Shown one piece after another: positions 55,279 through 63,981 of a DNA stretch of 64,000 bases. The position numbers were made by a program, and so were the translations under genes. This stretch comes from CAWAMR01 sp963783095. Its GTDB lineage: Bacteria; Planctomycetota; Planctomycetia; Gemmatales; Gemmataceae. The stretch is from contig CAWAMR010000003.1 of NCBI GenBank assembly GCA_963783095.1, positions 744,001 to 808,000 of the forward strand. The letters are read 5' to 3'. Below the pieces are notes generated by a model. The model was not told the DNA's origin and ran no database searches. It saw only the letters and a program-made list of their open reading frames with translations. Within the stretch, counting starts at the first letter, position 1. The number at the start of each line of letters is the position of its first letter.

Positions 55279-56118
55279 TTAGCGAACGCTAGATGCAACT
55301 CTCGTCCCGATTTCCAGGAATCGGACGACCGAAACCAGATCGGCATTGAACATGAAACCGCGCGCCCCATTCTCGATCGTATAACCTTCTTCGCGTGCCG
55401 CTTCCATCAGGCGCGGCGGAAGTATACTCGACATCCGGAACAGCAGTTTCGAGAAGACATCCGGCAACCCGCTTTCATCGTACGCAAAGGCGATCGGCGC
55501 TTCGGTCGAGGATGAGAGATGCGCATTGAAAACAACCACATTGCCGTCGCTGCTCTGCAACGCTTTCAGCTCGGTCGAGGCCGCCAGGGGATTGGCATCG
55601 GTAGGCTGGCCGTCGGTCAGATTGAGGATCATGGGCGGGAAACAGTCGGGGTAGGTCGAGAGAAAATCGCCGATCACCTTCTTGGCCATCACGAACGCCG
55701 TATTCATCGGCGTTTTGCCCTTCGCGATCGGCTCAAACCAGATCGGAAAACGATAGGATTGCTCGATCAGACCTCCGGAACCATCGTCCACCTGTCGTTT
55801 CCGAGTTTCAATCCGCAACGGCGCTGAGGCGATCGCACTGATCGGAAGAACAGGACGATTCGGTGAAGTTCCGATGAGAATCGGTCCAACCGTGCTGCCG
55901 TAACCTATTACGCCAATGTGGAAATAATCGCGGATGCCGTCGAACTTGGCACATTTGAGCACCAGATTTTGCAGGAGCCTATTGATGCTCTCCGCCACAC
56001 CGTCCGACTTCTTATGGCCGGGTACGCCCGCGATGGAGCCTTCCATGGAACTGGAATGATCGATCAGGAACAATAGGCAGGTTGGGTTGGTTCGGCTAAT
56101 CTCAGCGCTAAAGGCCAT
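55279..56118 (-). CDS. VWA domain protein
   Basis: A 279-residue protein with von Willebrand factor A domain: LLFLIDHSSSM (MIDAS, residues 15-25), IGVIGYGSTVGPIL, KGKTPMNTAFVMAKK, MILNLTDGQPTDANPL (the second MIDAS part TDGxPTD). No signal peptide: cytoplasmic. Such VWA proteins are often linked with a PP2C phosphatase and a kinase; here kinase genes flank it, but no PP2C is present. Start ATG 56118. Confidence 0.87.
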   Translation of the reverse strand: MAFSAEISRTNPTCLLFLIDHSSSMEGSIAGVPGHKKSDGVAESINRLLQNLVLKCAKFDGIRDYFHIGVIGYGSTVGPILIGTSPNRPVLPISAIASAPLRIETRKRQVDDGSGGLIEQSYRFPIWFEPIAKGKTPMNTAFVMAKKVIGDFLSTYPDCFPPMILNLTDGQPTDANPLAASTELKALQSSDGNVVVFNAHLSSSTEAPIAFAYDESGLPDVFSKLLFRMSSILPPRLMEAAREEGYTIENGARGFMFNADLVSVVRFLEIGTRVASSVR

Positions 56119-56239
56119 CAAGGTTCCCTCCTGCATTTGCCGGAGTAAAGCGACCGCATTGGTCCCTATTCTTAAACGCATTCCGGGAGAGTTAGTTCCG
56201 AAACCCGCGCGTCATGGTGTTATTCGCTTGTTCGCTGAA

Positions 56240-56306
56240 GTAGCCGAATTCGCCAGAATTCGGGTTGGGACTGGACCAATCCCCGAATTCTGGCGAATTC
56301 GGCTAC
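56240..56306. repeat. Palindrome with GAATTCTGGCGAATTC
   Basis: GTAGCCGAATTCGCCAGAATTCGGG and the complement CCCCGAATTCTGGCGAATTCGGCTAC with a 15-base loop. Same family as 24172-24199. Confidence 0.8.
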
Positions 56307-56357
56307 TCCGAATGTGGCACACGCCCCGATCCGCTGAGACCTGGCCTGCAAGATAGG

Positions 56358-58310
56358 TCAGCTCCCGTCTGCTTTCGGAGTTTCGTCCTTGGGCGAACCG
56401 GGTGGAGGAATCGGTATCCTCTGGATGCTTCCATCGGCTTGACCGACCAACACAAATCGATTCTTCGGGTCAATCGCCAAGCAATCAATTCTTGCTCCGG
56501 TTTGCCCCAAGCGCTTCACGGCATTACCTGATTGAGTATCCCAAAGAATCACTCGTTTATCAATCCCCCCCGTCACAATCCTGTTACCGTCGGAGGTCCA
56601 GTGAATCGCCAGAACAAAACCTTCGTGTCCGGTGAACTTTTGGAGTGGCTTGCCGGTTTCGCTTTCCCATTCCCGCACCACGCGATCCTCCGAGGCCGAC
56701 ACGCAGCGCTTGCCATCCGGCGAAACAGCCAGCGCACTGATCGGTTTTGGCCCGGTCGTCCAGTGTTTGATCTCTCGGTGCTTCTTCAGATCGATCGTAC
56801 TCAACATCCCGTTGATGAAGCCCACAACCGCAATCCTGCCATCCGCGGAGATCGCCAGCTTGGTGATTTTCTGATTGGCAAGGTCCAAGCTGCTTTCCGC
56901 AGTATCGCTCGTGCCAGTCCAGAATCGGATGGTACCATCCGTGGAGCCCGTGATAATCATCCCTGAACCGGGGATAATCCCAAGGCACTCGATACCGCCG
57001 CGCGGGTTGAAAAATGACTTCTTCGGCTTCAATTTAACCAAATCGAAGACGGTGACCTCGCCGCCATCGCAGAAGGCAGCAACTTTGCCATCGTCGCTGA
57101 CGGCGACGGCAACGCCAGGCTCCTTAAACTTACTCAAACGCTGCTGGGTTTGATCTCGAATGGAATGGATCACCACGGTATTATCCTGGCTCACCGTCAG
57201 TACATCCCGGGCATCTGGCGTGATCGCAATTCCCACCACAGCTGCCTTGTGCCGCTGATACGTGGCAGGCTCGGAGAACTCATCCTTCTTCGGTTCGACA
57301 ACAACCTTTTTTGGCTCCGGATCGGTCTTTGGTGCCGTGCCCGCGAGCCTGGGTTCCGGGAGGATTTCGAGAGTCGCAGGCATGGACTCTTTTTTAGGCC
57401 CCGGCCCCTTGGGCTTCACTTCCTTTTTCGGAGCCGGCTCGTGGACTATTTTATTCTCCTCTTTGGGAGGATTCGGCTTCTTCTTAATACCTTCAACGAT
57501 CGGTTTCGGTTTCGGTACATCGTTGGTCCCGCCGGTCTGCTTCTGGGTTCCGGGGCCTGAGACTACTTCTTTCGACGGAGTGTCTTTTTTTTGCTTGTTC
57601 CAGTAGTAGACCCCGAAGGCACCGCCGCCGCCGAGCACAAGCAGCACCAGGATGATGGGTAGCGCGGAAGAGCGCTGGGAAGACCGGCGACGAGTCGATC
57701 CAACCTCCTCAAACTCTGCCAATTCCTCGCTTTCGGACCTGAGACGGACCGCCGGCGGAGCCGGCTGGACGACCTCGGGTACGATTTCCACGACCTCGGG
57801 TACGATTTCCACGACCTCGGGTACGATTTCAGGTTCAACGGTAATTATGGGTTCCAGAACATTGGACGGCGCGGGGACCGAGCTGTCCCACCAGGTGTTA
57901 TCCTGAGGCTTGAGGACCTCCTGGGAAACCGCCTGAGGGAGAACAGGTTTCTCCTCTTTTTTCGCCGGCTGAGTTATCGGCGACCCTACTGGCGGCGGAT
58001 CGATGGATTGATCCCACCAGGTTTCGCCTTTGGGCGCAGGGGCCGTTGGCGCGGAAGCTGTTCCGGCACTCCACCAGGTTTCCGCTGAGTGGGGTATCAA
58101 TTGATCGTAGCGTTGCCGGGCGATGGGATCGAGCAAAGTGGTGCGGGCATTGTTGATTTCGTCGATCAATTGCCGGCATTGTTGCGCTTCAGGGCCCTGG
58201 CAGTGTTCCAGCAATAACTGAAGTTTGGCATCGACAGCGGCCTGTATCTGGGCCGGATTCAGTTCGGCGGGGCTGACACCCAGCAACTGGTAATAGGTGG
58301 GTGGACACAT
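56358..58310 (-). CDS. J-domain-like/TM/WD40 protein
   Basis: About 650 residues, intact. Start CPPTYYQLLGVSPAELNPAQIQ, AARTTLLDPIARQRYDQLI, a J-domain-like (DnaJ-type) module without an evident HPD motif; a Trp/Pro-rich linker with three ETWW..; a VVEIVPEVVEIVPE repeat; TM helix ALPIILVLLVLGGGGAFGVYYW; Lys/Pro-rich spacer; and seven WD40 blades with GSTDGTIRFWTG, SEDRVVREWESETG, GGIDKRVILWDTQSG. Typical planctomycete sensor or scaffold. Upstream of the VWA and giant kinase genes. Confidence 0.78.
   Translation of the reverse strand: MCPPTYYQLLGVSPAELNPAQIQAAVDAKLQLLLEHCQGPEAQQCRQLIDEINNARTTLLDPIARQRYDQLIPHSAETWWSAGTASAPTAPAPKGETWWDQSIDPPPVGSPITQPAKKEEKPVLPQAVSQEVLKPQDNTWWDSSVPAPSNVLEPIITVEPEIVPEVVEIVPEVVEIVPEVVQPAPPAVRLRSESEELAEFEEVGSTRRRSSQRSSALPIILVLLVLGGGGAFGVYYWNKQKKDTPSKEVVSGPGTQKQTGGTNDVPKPKPIVEGIKKKPNPPKEENKIVHEPAPKKEVKPKGPGPKKESMPATLEILPEPRLAGTAPKTDPEPKKVVVEPKKDEFSEPATYQRHKAAVVGIAITPDARDVLTVSQDNTVVIHSIRDQTQQRLSKFKEPGVAVAVSDDGKVAAFCDGGEVTVFDLVKLKPKKSFFNPRGGIECLGIIPGSGMIITGSTDGTIRFWTGTSDTAESSLDLANQKITKLAISADGRIAVVGFINGMLSTIDLKKHREIKHWTTGPKPISALAVSPDGKRCVSASEDRVVREWESETGKPLQKFTGHEGFVLAIHWTSDGNRIVTGGIDKRVILWDTQSGNAVKRLGQTGARIDCLAIDPKNRFVLVGQADGSIQRIPIPPPGSPKDETPKADGS
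57765..57842 (-). repeat. 24-base coding repeat in J-type protein
   Basis: Three almost identical copies of GTCGTGGAAATCGTACCCGA encode EVVEIVPE, before the transmembrane helix. Confidence 0.75.
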
Positions 58311-58540
58311 ATTCTGAGGAATGCCCAGCCAGCGGGTATAAACATTCAACACGACGACTGCCCCGGACACGAGGAACAGAAACGAGGGTAGGTAGTTAAT
58401 AGTTTAACGGTTATGCGGGTGGAGACAACTTGTGTCACAAAGGAAAAACGGGCTTGAGAGTCTTTTGACTGCTCAGCCCGTCTATTTTTCGATCAGCACA
58501 AGGCCCGGAGTCACCCGAACCCTGCTGTTATCGGCCGATT
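58311..58540. other. Intergenic, no gene seen
   Basis: Between darG and the J-type gene. GACTGAG..-type inverted words (GGGCTTGAG / CTCAGCCC) near 58451-58480 could be a terminator hairpin for the darG strand. Confidence 0.4.
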
Positions 58541-59587
58541 TTACAGCCAGTTTTGTTCCTTCAGCCGACGCCATGCTGCTTTGATGTGTTCAGCCCGCAT
58601 CACTTCCTTCTTGCGGTCGTTCCAAGAATGAACTGCTTCGACCAAACCTTGAAAATCATTGGGGGAGGCTAGGAGTGCGTGAGTAGCCGCCCAATGGACC
58701 GTCGAAAGCAGTTCCATACCGTAAGGGGTTTCAAAGCCTTCGATGAGCAAGGCCACACGCTCAAAACGGGTCTTCGTTTCTTCCGCTTTTTGGAGGAACT
58801 CTTCTGCCTCTATGATCGCATCTTGTTTCACTTCAATGGATGATTCCGGGGTGTTTTTCCCATCGCCGAAACCTATGATAAAGTGCCCTTCGATATGTCG
58901 AAGTACCTTACGTAGATCGTCGGCATACGGCCCGTAATCGCCCTTCACAAATTCGAGTTTTAAGCGTTCGCCGGATACCTGGAGAAAGTAGGCGAGTTTT
59001 TGCACTTCCAGCATGGCAAGCCGATAGTCTTGGCCAAAACCCTGATACCGGGACATTATGCCCACAATCGCAGCCCGTCCCGCCGTCATTCTGGGGCGTT
59101 TTGTCTTGTTTGGCATCGCGTCCGGAGGTGGAGTATCGCCGGGAGCAAATACAACTACCCGAACGTCGGGAAGTGCAGCAAATGCGTTGGCAATCAACGG
59201 CTGGACATCCGCCCAATTCAAACCGCCGTTACCGCAACCGAGGGGCGGAAGTGCAATGGATGTGATGCCGCGCGTCCGAATCTGTTCGACCAAATCTGCG
59301 AGCCCGCTCTCGATGTCCTCGATCCGGGATTTCGCTTTCCAATGTTTTTTGGTCGGGAAGTTGATGATGTAGCGGGGTGGAACCATCGTTCCGCGGTCGA
59401 AGACAAACATCTGTCCGGTGACGACTTCACCTCTTGCACATGCTTTTTCGTAGGCCGAGAAATTCGCAGGGAATGCAGTTTTGAACTGCAAGGCGATGCC
59501 TTTGCCCATGATGCCCACCGTATTTACGGTGTTCACCAGAGCTTCGACATCTGCTTCCAGAAGATTCCCGATTCCACGTTCGATCAT
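58541..59587 (-). CDS. darG: DarG antitoxin: macro-domain ADP-ribosylglycohydrolase
   Basis: A 348-residue protein from ATG 59587. Residues 1-155 form a macro domain: GNLLEADVEALVNTVNTVGIMGKGIA, PARYIINFPTKKHW-like, LPPLGCGNGGLNW. It removes ADP-ribose from thymidine in DNA, reversing DarT. The second part (YRLAMLEVQKLAYFLQVSG, FVKGDYGPYADDLRKVL) is the DarG C-terminal (DUF4065-like) domain that binds DarT. Intact. The neighbouring toxin gene has lost its core, so this antitoxin is orphaned. Confidence 0.88.
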   Translation of the reverse strand: MIERGIGNLLEADVEALVNTVNTVGIMGKGIALQFKTAFPANFSAYEKACARGEVVTGQMFVFDRGTMVPPRYIINFPTKKHWKAKSRIEDIESGLADLVEQIRTRGITSIALPPLGCGNGGLNWADVQPLIANAFAALPDVRVVVFAPGDTPPPDAMPNKTKRPRMTAGRAAIVGIMSRYQGFGQDYRLAMLEVQKLAYFLQVSGERLKLEFVKGDYGPYADDLRKVLRHIEGHFIIGFGDGKNTPESSIEVKQDAIIEAEEFLQKAEETKTRFERVALLIEGFETPYGMELLSTVHWAATHALLASPNDFQGLVEAVHSWNDRKKEVMRAEHIKAAWRRLKEQNWL

Positions 59588-59601
59588 GGCTGCCTCGGGA
59601 G

Positions 59602-59844
59602 TTAATAGTACCACTCGGGGCGTACCTCGACAGCGGGTTGATCTCCCAATTTCCCGCCGGCGGCAACGGGGTTCCCATCTGCATCTTGAACCGGACGTTT
59701 CAAACGACGTTCCTTGATATGGGAATAGCCGATGTTGGTGCACTCGAATCCTTGCCGAATCCGTTGGGCGTCCGACCATAAGCAATTCTCGGCGATGATG
59801 CTCGGAAGGTTTTCCAAGTGTGTGATATGGAAAATCGGCGTCAT
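59602..59844 (-). pseudogene. darT: DarT toxin, in-frame core deletion
   Basis: Only 80 residues. N terminus TPIFHITHLENLPSIIAEN, then ECTNIGYSHIKERRLKRPVQ, GGKLGD matches DarT, a NAD-using thymidine ADP-ribosyltransferase of about 210 residues. After GGKLGD the sequence jumps to PAVEVRPEWYY, which is the usual C-terminal end of DarT. The missing 120-130 residues contain the YVPFYF segment and the catalytic glutamate. ADP-ribosylation cannot occur. Position upstream of darG is normal for the system. Confidence 0.82.
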
Positions 59845-59877
59845 ACTTCTCTCCGAACATCGGATGCCGGACATTAG

Positions 59878-60035
59878 TTACCCGTCCTTCTCCGCTCTGG
59901 CTGTTGCCGCGTTGACCCCGGCTTCGATGCGGTCGGCAAGCCGGAAGATGGCATCCACTCGGCGGACGATTTCGTTTTGTTCGCGGATAGTCGGAACTTC
60001 CCTGTCGATCGCACGTCTTTTGAGTTGCCAACGCT
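59878..60035 (-). pseudogene. hsdS: Type I restriction specificity subunit (hsdS), C-terminal remnant
   Basis: On the - strand a frame reads REVPTIREQNEIVRRVDAIF then RLADRIEAGVNAATARAEKDG and a stop. The pattern PxxEQxxIVxxVxxxxxLxDxIE is the conserved end of HsdS target-recognition subunits. No upstream hsdS sequence, hsdM or hsdR is present. Confidence 0.65.
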
Positions 60036-60077
60036 AAGAAGTCGTCGAACGAATTAGCCGAAAGCGGCACGACAAGA

Positions 60078-60794
60078 CTATCGCAAGATGATTCGCAGGT
60101 TGGCCATGCGGTGACCTCGGACGGAGCCGCGATAAATCTCGAATGCGCCAAGGACGCCGACGAAATCGCCGTTGATCTGCTGCTCGCTGCCGGTGGGGAG
60201 CAACATTTCCGAGGTCAACTCGCGTCTCGGAAGGCAGCCTTTGAGCGCATCGCACACCATTTCAGCATGACGACGCAGTGCTTGACCGCGATCCTGCCGC
60301 CGGCGCACTACCGCATCCAAATCTTGATTCCAGAACAAAGCGAACTCGCCAAACTCAGCAAGCCCGCGCCTAACCAATCCCCGAATGAGCGGGAAATCGA
60401 CCTGCGCGCTGCGATTGCCGACCTCTCCGTATTCGTCGAGATTGAGGACGCCGACGCGTGCCAATTCAGGTGCTTCGAGCCGTTCGTACAGGTTGCCTGC
60501 TACCCACTTCAGGTCAGGCCGTTGTTGCCGGAACTCTTCGATCCGGGCCGAATCGAGGTCGATGCCGACGAAACCGCCCGGGGCCAGCACTCCTTCGCGT
60601 TCCAGCAGGTCGAGAGTGAGCAAACCGGTCTCACCCATCAGTTCGCACCAGTCGCAGCGCAGGCGAGTGTGGCGGTTATCTTCCCAGAGGAGAAAGCCGG
60701 CCTCGCGCAAGACGCGGAGATTGCCTTCCCGACAGGCCATCTTTGCGGGGTTGGCGAAGGCATCGTGTTGGCGGTCGGAGACAGGGGTTGTCAT
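60078..60794 (-). CDS. Methyltransferase-like hypothetical protein
   Basis: A 238-residue protein from ATG 60794. FANPAKMACREGNLRVLREAG, LTLDLLEREGVLAPGGFVGIDLDSARIEEF (loosely the SAM-binding GxD), NLYERLEAPELARVGVLNLDEYG, and a C-terminal strand pair FEIYRGSVRG. I infer a class I methyltransferase fold; no catalytic (NPPY/DPPY) motif is obvious. A copy of a short piece of its 5' end (CGGCAGGCCATCTTTGCG) recurs at 62080, probably a relic. Confidence 0.5.
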   Translation of the reverse strand: MTTPVSDRQHDAFANPAKMACREGNLRVLREAGFLLWEDNRHTRLRCDWCELMGETGLLTLDLLEREGVLAPGGFVGIDLDSARIEEFRQQRPDLKWVAGNLYERLEAPELARVGVLNLDEYGEVGNRSAQVDFPLIRGLVRRGLAEFGEFALFWNQDLDAVVRRRQDRGQALRRHAEMVCDALKGCLPRRELTSEMLLPTGSEQQINGDFVGVLGAFEIYRGSVRGHRMANLRIILR

Positions 60795-60941
60795 CTTGGT
60801 CGGTTTGGGTTCCCGAGTGGAGTTTCTTGCTCGCTGAAAACCTTGCTCCCCTGACGTTGGGGAGTCGTTTTGACAGACTCGAAAATCAGTTGGCACAATC
60901 GGCTCTGGTTCGGTCTAACTCGGAGATCAGAAAGGATCATC

Positions 60942-61292
60942 TCATCCCCTTGGTTGCGCGAGCAGAGCGTCAGCGTTTACCAACAGACTTTCGCCTACTG
61001 GTTGCGCGGGTTGAGGAAGAATGATCTTGCAGAGTCCGTTTATTTTGCCTGCGAGTGTGACTCTCAGCCAGCCGGCTGCGGGTTGATTTCGCTTTGGCAC
61101 TCCGCGAATCCCTTCGACTTCATTCTCATCGACAAGCATTTGAATTCTGATCGATTTGTCGGGCTTTTCCGGATCGAAGCCATTTGCATAAACGAGCAGC
61201 TCACCTCGGAACATGCCGGGTTCCGCCTGGCAAGGAAGATAGCGAACGATTGAATCGGAACCTTTTGTGGTCAATTGTCGAGACTTCGCCAT
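60942..61292 (-). CDS. Hypothetical protein
   Basis: A 116-residue protein starting MAKSRQLTTKGSDSIVRYL. It contains strands RGELLVYANGFDPEKPDKSI and GWLRVTLAGKINGLCKIIL. No family recognised. An ORF in another frame (61201-61383, MKLGIMMFLEIVVEFCDNPLN) overlaps its start and is coupled to the antitoxin-like gene by ATGA; one of these may be spurious. Which is real cannot be told. Confidence 0.5.
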   Translation of the reverse strand: MAKSRQLTTKGSDSIVRYLPCQAEPGMFRGELLVYANGFDPEKPDKSIRIQMLVDENEVEGIRGVPKRNQPAAGWLRVTLAGKINGLCKIILPQPAQPVGESLLVNADALLAQPRG

Positions 61293-61379
61293 ACTTTTTC
61301 TCCAGACAAGTTATCAGATTGTTGAGTGGGTTGTCGCAAAACTCAACCACAATCTCGAGAAACATCATAATCCCGAGTT

Positions 61380-61625
61380 TCATGCGAGTTTCCCGTAATG
61401 TTGGTAGCTCTGCAAGTAAGGGTCTTTAGCGTCGTCTTCGGCCATCACTTCGTTCATGTAACCGGCTGCCTCGCCGGGGTCATAATCGTCCATTTTCAAA
61501 AGAGTTTTACTTTGCTCGTAGACTTCTCGACGAACCAGAACGTAGGTCGTCTGGGTCACGGGGTCAATCGCGATCGGCTCAGGGTCATTCAACTGGTTCC
61601 GCTGCTCTTCGGTGAGTTCGATCAT
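61380..61625 (-). CDS. Antitoxin-like small protein
   Basis: An 81-residue acidic protein. TEEQRNQLNDPEPIAIDPVTQTTYVLVRREVYEQ is a planctomycete antitoxin type (MIELTEEQ...VxDPxTxxxYVLVRxEVYE). Usually followed by a toxin gene (PIN or MazF). Its start overlaps the stop of the vapC stub by ATGA. No full toxin follows. Confidence 0.7.
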   Translation of the reverse strand: MIELTEEQRNQLNDPEPIAIDPVTQTTYVLVRREVYEQSKTLLKMDDYDPGEAAGYMNEVMAEDDAKDPYLQSYQHYGKLA

Positions 61626-61750
61626 GTCAGTCTCCTTGCCCGAATCCTACCTTCCGACTTGATTTTCCGCAATGGTCTAACGGGATTCGGTTTGGCTTCA
61701 ACCCCTCTAATGTGGGTCAGGTAGTCGGTGTCGAAAAGGAATTGGAGCAT
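61622..61750 (-). pseudogene. VapC-like PIN toxin, N-terminal stub
   Basis: ATG 61750 starts MLQFLFDTDYLTHIRG, the first strand of a PIN domain with the catalytic Asp (DTD). After 16 residues the similarity ends, the frame reads an Arg/Lys-rich tail and stops at 61622. PIN toxins have about 130 residues, so it is cut. It overlaps the end of the preceding antitoxin gene (61717-61989), as expected for a vapBC-type pair. Confidence 0.65.
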
Positions 61751-61989
61751 TCCTGGCTTTCCTCCCGCAGCGTTTGTTCGAGATCTTCCCGTCGCCGACG
61801 AGCCAGTTCCTCGACGAACTCTTGCTCGATTGGATCATTCGGATCGAGATGCGAGGGGAAATGAAGCAGCGGATTCACACTTTGCGCTCCGCCGACCATC
61901 AGGTGGATCTCGACGCGTGCCCCTTCAGGCAAGGCCGAGTCGGGCACGACGACACCGTTAGTCACGACGCCCGTAATGGTGGTGGACAT
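61717..61989 (-). CDS. VapB-like/AF2212-type antitoxin
   Basis: A 90-residue protein. STTITGVVTNGVVVPDSALPEGARVEIHL is the typical beta-hairpin DNA-binding (AF2212/DUF104-like) start, then a helical toxin-binding tail ARRRREDLEQTLREE. The toxin gene (61622-61750) is a stub. Regulation by autorepression is expected. Confidence 0.75.
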   Translation of the reverse strand: MSTTITGVVTNGVVVPDSALPEGARVEIHLMVGGAQSVNPLLHFPSHLDPNDPIEQEFVEELARRRREDLEQTLREESQECSNSFSTPTT

Positions 61990-62314
61990 GAATCACACCT
62001 CCCTTCTTTTGCTCATTGTAACGATCTGCTCTGAGCTACGGTAGACGCTTCATACGGGATGAGGAGGTTGCTTTCCCGGCAGGCCATCTTTGCGTAGTTG
62101 GAGACTTTCAAGGTGTCAGAGGCATCCCATCTCATTGAGACGGTCGGGAATTTCCCGAGCATCGGTGATGACAGTGGTTCCGTTTTCATCTCGAACGATC
62201 CGAAAGCGGTTTGATATTGATGTATGGAATTATACAGATCGCACCGAAAGAGCTACCAAGAGCAACTGGAGAATTTTGATTTCAGCGTCACATGATTTCG
62301 CGTAGTGCGAAGCC

Positions 62315-62465
62315 CTCGTTCCCACGCTCCGCGTGGTAACGCTAGGTTGGGACGCTCTGCGTCCCGTTCGATCCGGAACGTGATGACACAACAATCGTCG
62401 CCGCGACCTGGAACGTGACGCAGAGCGTCCCGGCCGTGCGTTACCACGCGGAGCGTGGGAACGAG
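62315..62465. repeat. Inverted repeat CTCGTTCCCACGCTCCGCGTGG
   Basis: Arms CTCGTTCCCACGCTCCGCGTGGTAACG (62315-62341) and the exact complement (62439-62465). Inner arms GGGACGCTCTGCGTC/GACGCAGAGCGTCCC too. Typical widespread intergenic palindrome of planctomycetes and cyanobacteria. Confidence 0.85.
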
Positions 62466-62799
62466 AATGGGAACGAAGCGCAACCCGATCGGCGGACCTG
62501 CCGGTACTCCTTGGCGAAGTCCTGATCCGCACCCAAATGTCGGACATTCTCGGCCCACTTCACTTTACTCAAGAGCGAACAATGCCACTTCCAGATTCCT
62601 GGCCCAGTCTCACCTGGCAATTGAAGTTGCGTACACTATAATAGATGAGGATGTGGTTGTGTGATCCCCGGCCGTTTGAAGAAGCCCGGCAGGAAAAGGA
62701 AACGACTTTCAAGGAACAGGCCGCCAAACGTGGCCGGATCAAACAATCCGATAGTTGTCGAATCGTAATGATTATGAACCAATTGCTTCCAAAGAACTT

Positions 62800-63860
62800 G
62801 GCAGTGGATCAAACAATTATCGATTTGATACGCTGACGAAGTTTCTTTGTGAATGGGGCCCGTTCGGCCGGCTGGATGACCAATTCATAGGTTCGCCGCC
62901 AGTCAGTGACTCAGATTTTCCGTGGGTCAGGACTCCGATCCTGAACTGAACTTACAAAATGATCATCTAGGTTGCTTTCAAGTAACTTCGCCTCAATCTA
63001 ACGATTATCGATTTGATACTGTGGCGAAGTTACTTGCCGATGGAGGGCCCGTGATCGGTGCAGACGCTACAAATTGCTACAAGAATCGGGTTGTACATTG
63101 ATGATCGAAAGTGCGAACAAACGAATTACTGTATGCCAGCTACAAGTTGTTACAAAATTTCGATTGCAGATCAACGATCAACGATTGAATAAACAAGGCC
63201 GTGATCGCCTTGCTACAAATTGCTACAAGAAAATGGTTTGTGGATCAACGCTTGAATCACCATACAAGCGAGGCCATGATCGCAATGCTACAAATTGCTA
63301 CAAAAATCGGGTTTCTGCATCGACGATCGTAATTGCGAACGAACGAATCCGCGATGGGCGTGCTTCAAAGAAACTTCGCCTCATTCCAACGATTATTGAT
63401 TTGATATTCTGGCGAAGTTACTTTCAGATGAGGGCCCGATCATCGGGGGCGGACGCTACAAATTGCTACAATAATCTGGTTTGTACTGCAATGATCGCAA
63501 AAGCGAACGAACGAATTCCCCAAGCCCTGTTACAAATTGCTACAAATACCGGCTTGCGGATCAACGATTGAACAACCAAACAAGTGATGATATGAATGCC
63601 CCGCTACAAATTGCTACAAAAATCGGATTGTACAGCAATGATCGCAAATGCGAACGAACGAATTCCCCAAGCCCTGCTACAAATTGCTACAAAAATTGGC
63701 TTCGGGATTAACGGTTGAACAACCAAACAAATGATGATGTGAACGCTCTGCTACAAATTGCTACAAGAATCGGATTGTAGGTATAGCAATGATCGCAGGT
63801 GCGAACGAACGAATTCCCGAAGCCCTGCTACAAATTGTTACAAGTTTTCGATTTTGGCCC
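62800..63860. repeat. Higher-order repeat array 2 (A/B units, about 75 bp)
   Basis: Leader blocks with ATTATCGATTTGATACxxTGxCGAAGTT at 62815, 63000 and 63380. Then units starting TGCTACAAATTGCTACAA at 63066, 63140, 63210, 63286, 63455, 63530, 63602, 63676, 63750, 63826. From 63455 on they alternate strictly: A (TTGTACAGCAATGATCGCAAATG...) and B (GGATCAACGATTGAACAACCA...). Same as array 1. I see no gene. Confidence 0.8.
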
Positions 63861-63953
63861 GTGGCAGAGCAGTGGCGGCGCATCCGAGAACGTCGGGCAA
63901 GCCGTATCCATTGTCCCCTTGTATTTGTGTCTGTTATTTCTTGGATGCCAACC

Positions 63954-63981
63954 TTGATCCTATACTCGCGTGCGCTATAAT
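63954..63981 (+). promoter_or_regulatory. Sigma-70 type promoter
   Basis: TTGATC (63954-63959), 16-base gap, TATAAT (63976-63981). Reads rightward out of the window, presumably for a gene beyond its end. Confidence 0.5.

Noticed and set aside
58541..60151. Longer version of the darG gene (536 codons)
   Set aside because: The extra N-terminal part reads through darT and the hsdS stub in the wrong frame; the macro domain starts at 59587.
63074..63711. Coding frames in repeat array 2 (LQIATKIG, NCYKN words)
   Set aside because: These are translations of TGCTACAAATTGCTACAA units, present in several frames.
62800..63860. CRISPR array
   Set aside because: Repeat words and a spacing of 72-77 bases look CRISPR-like, but spacers are similar to each other in an A/B pattern, the repeats vary, and no cas gene is present.
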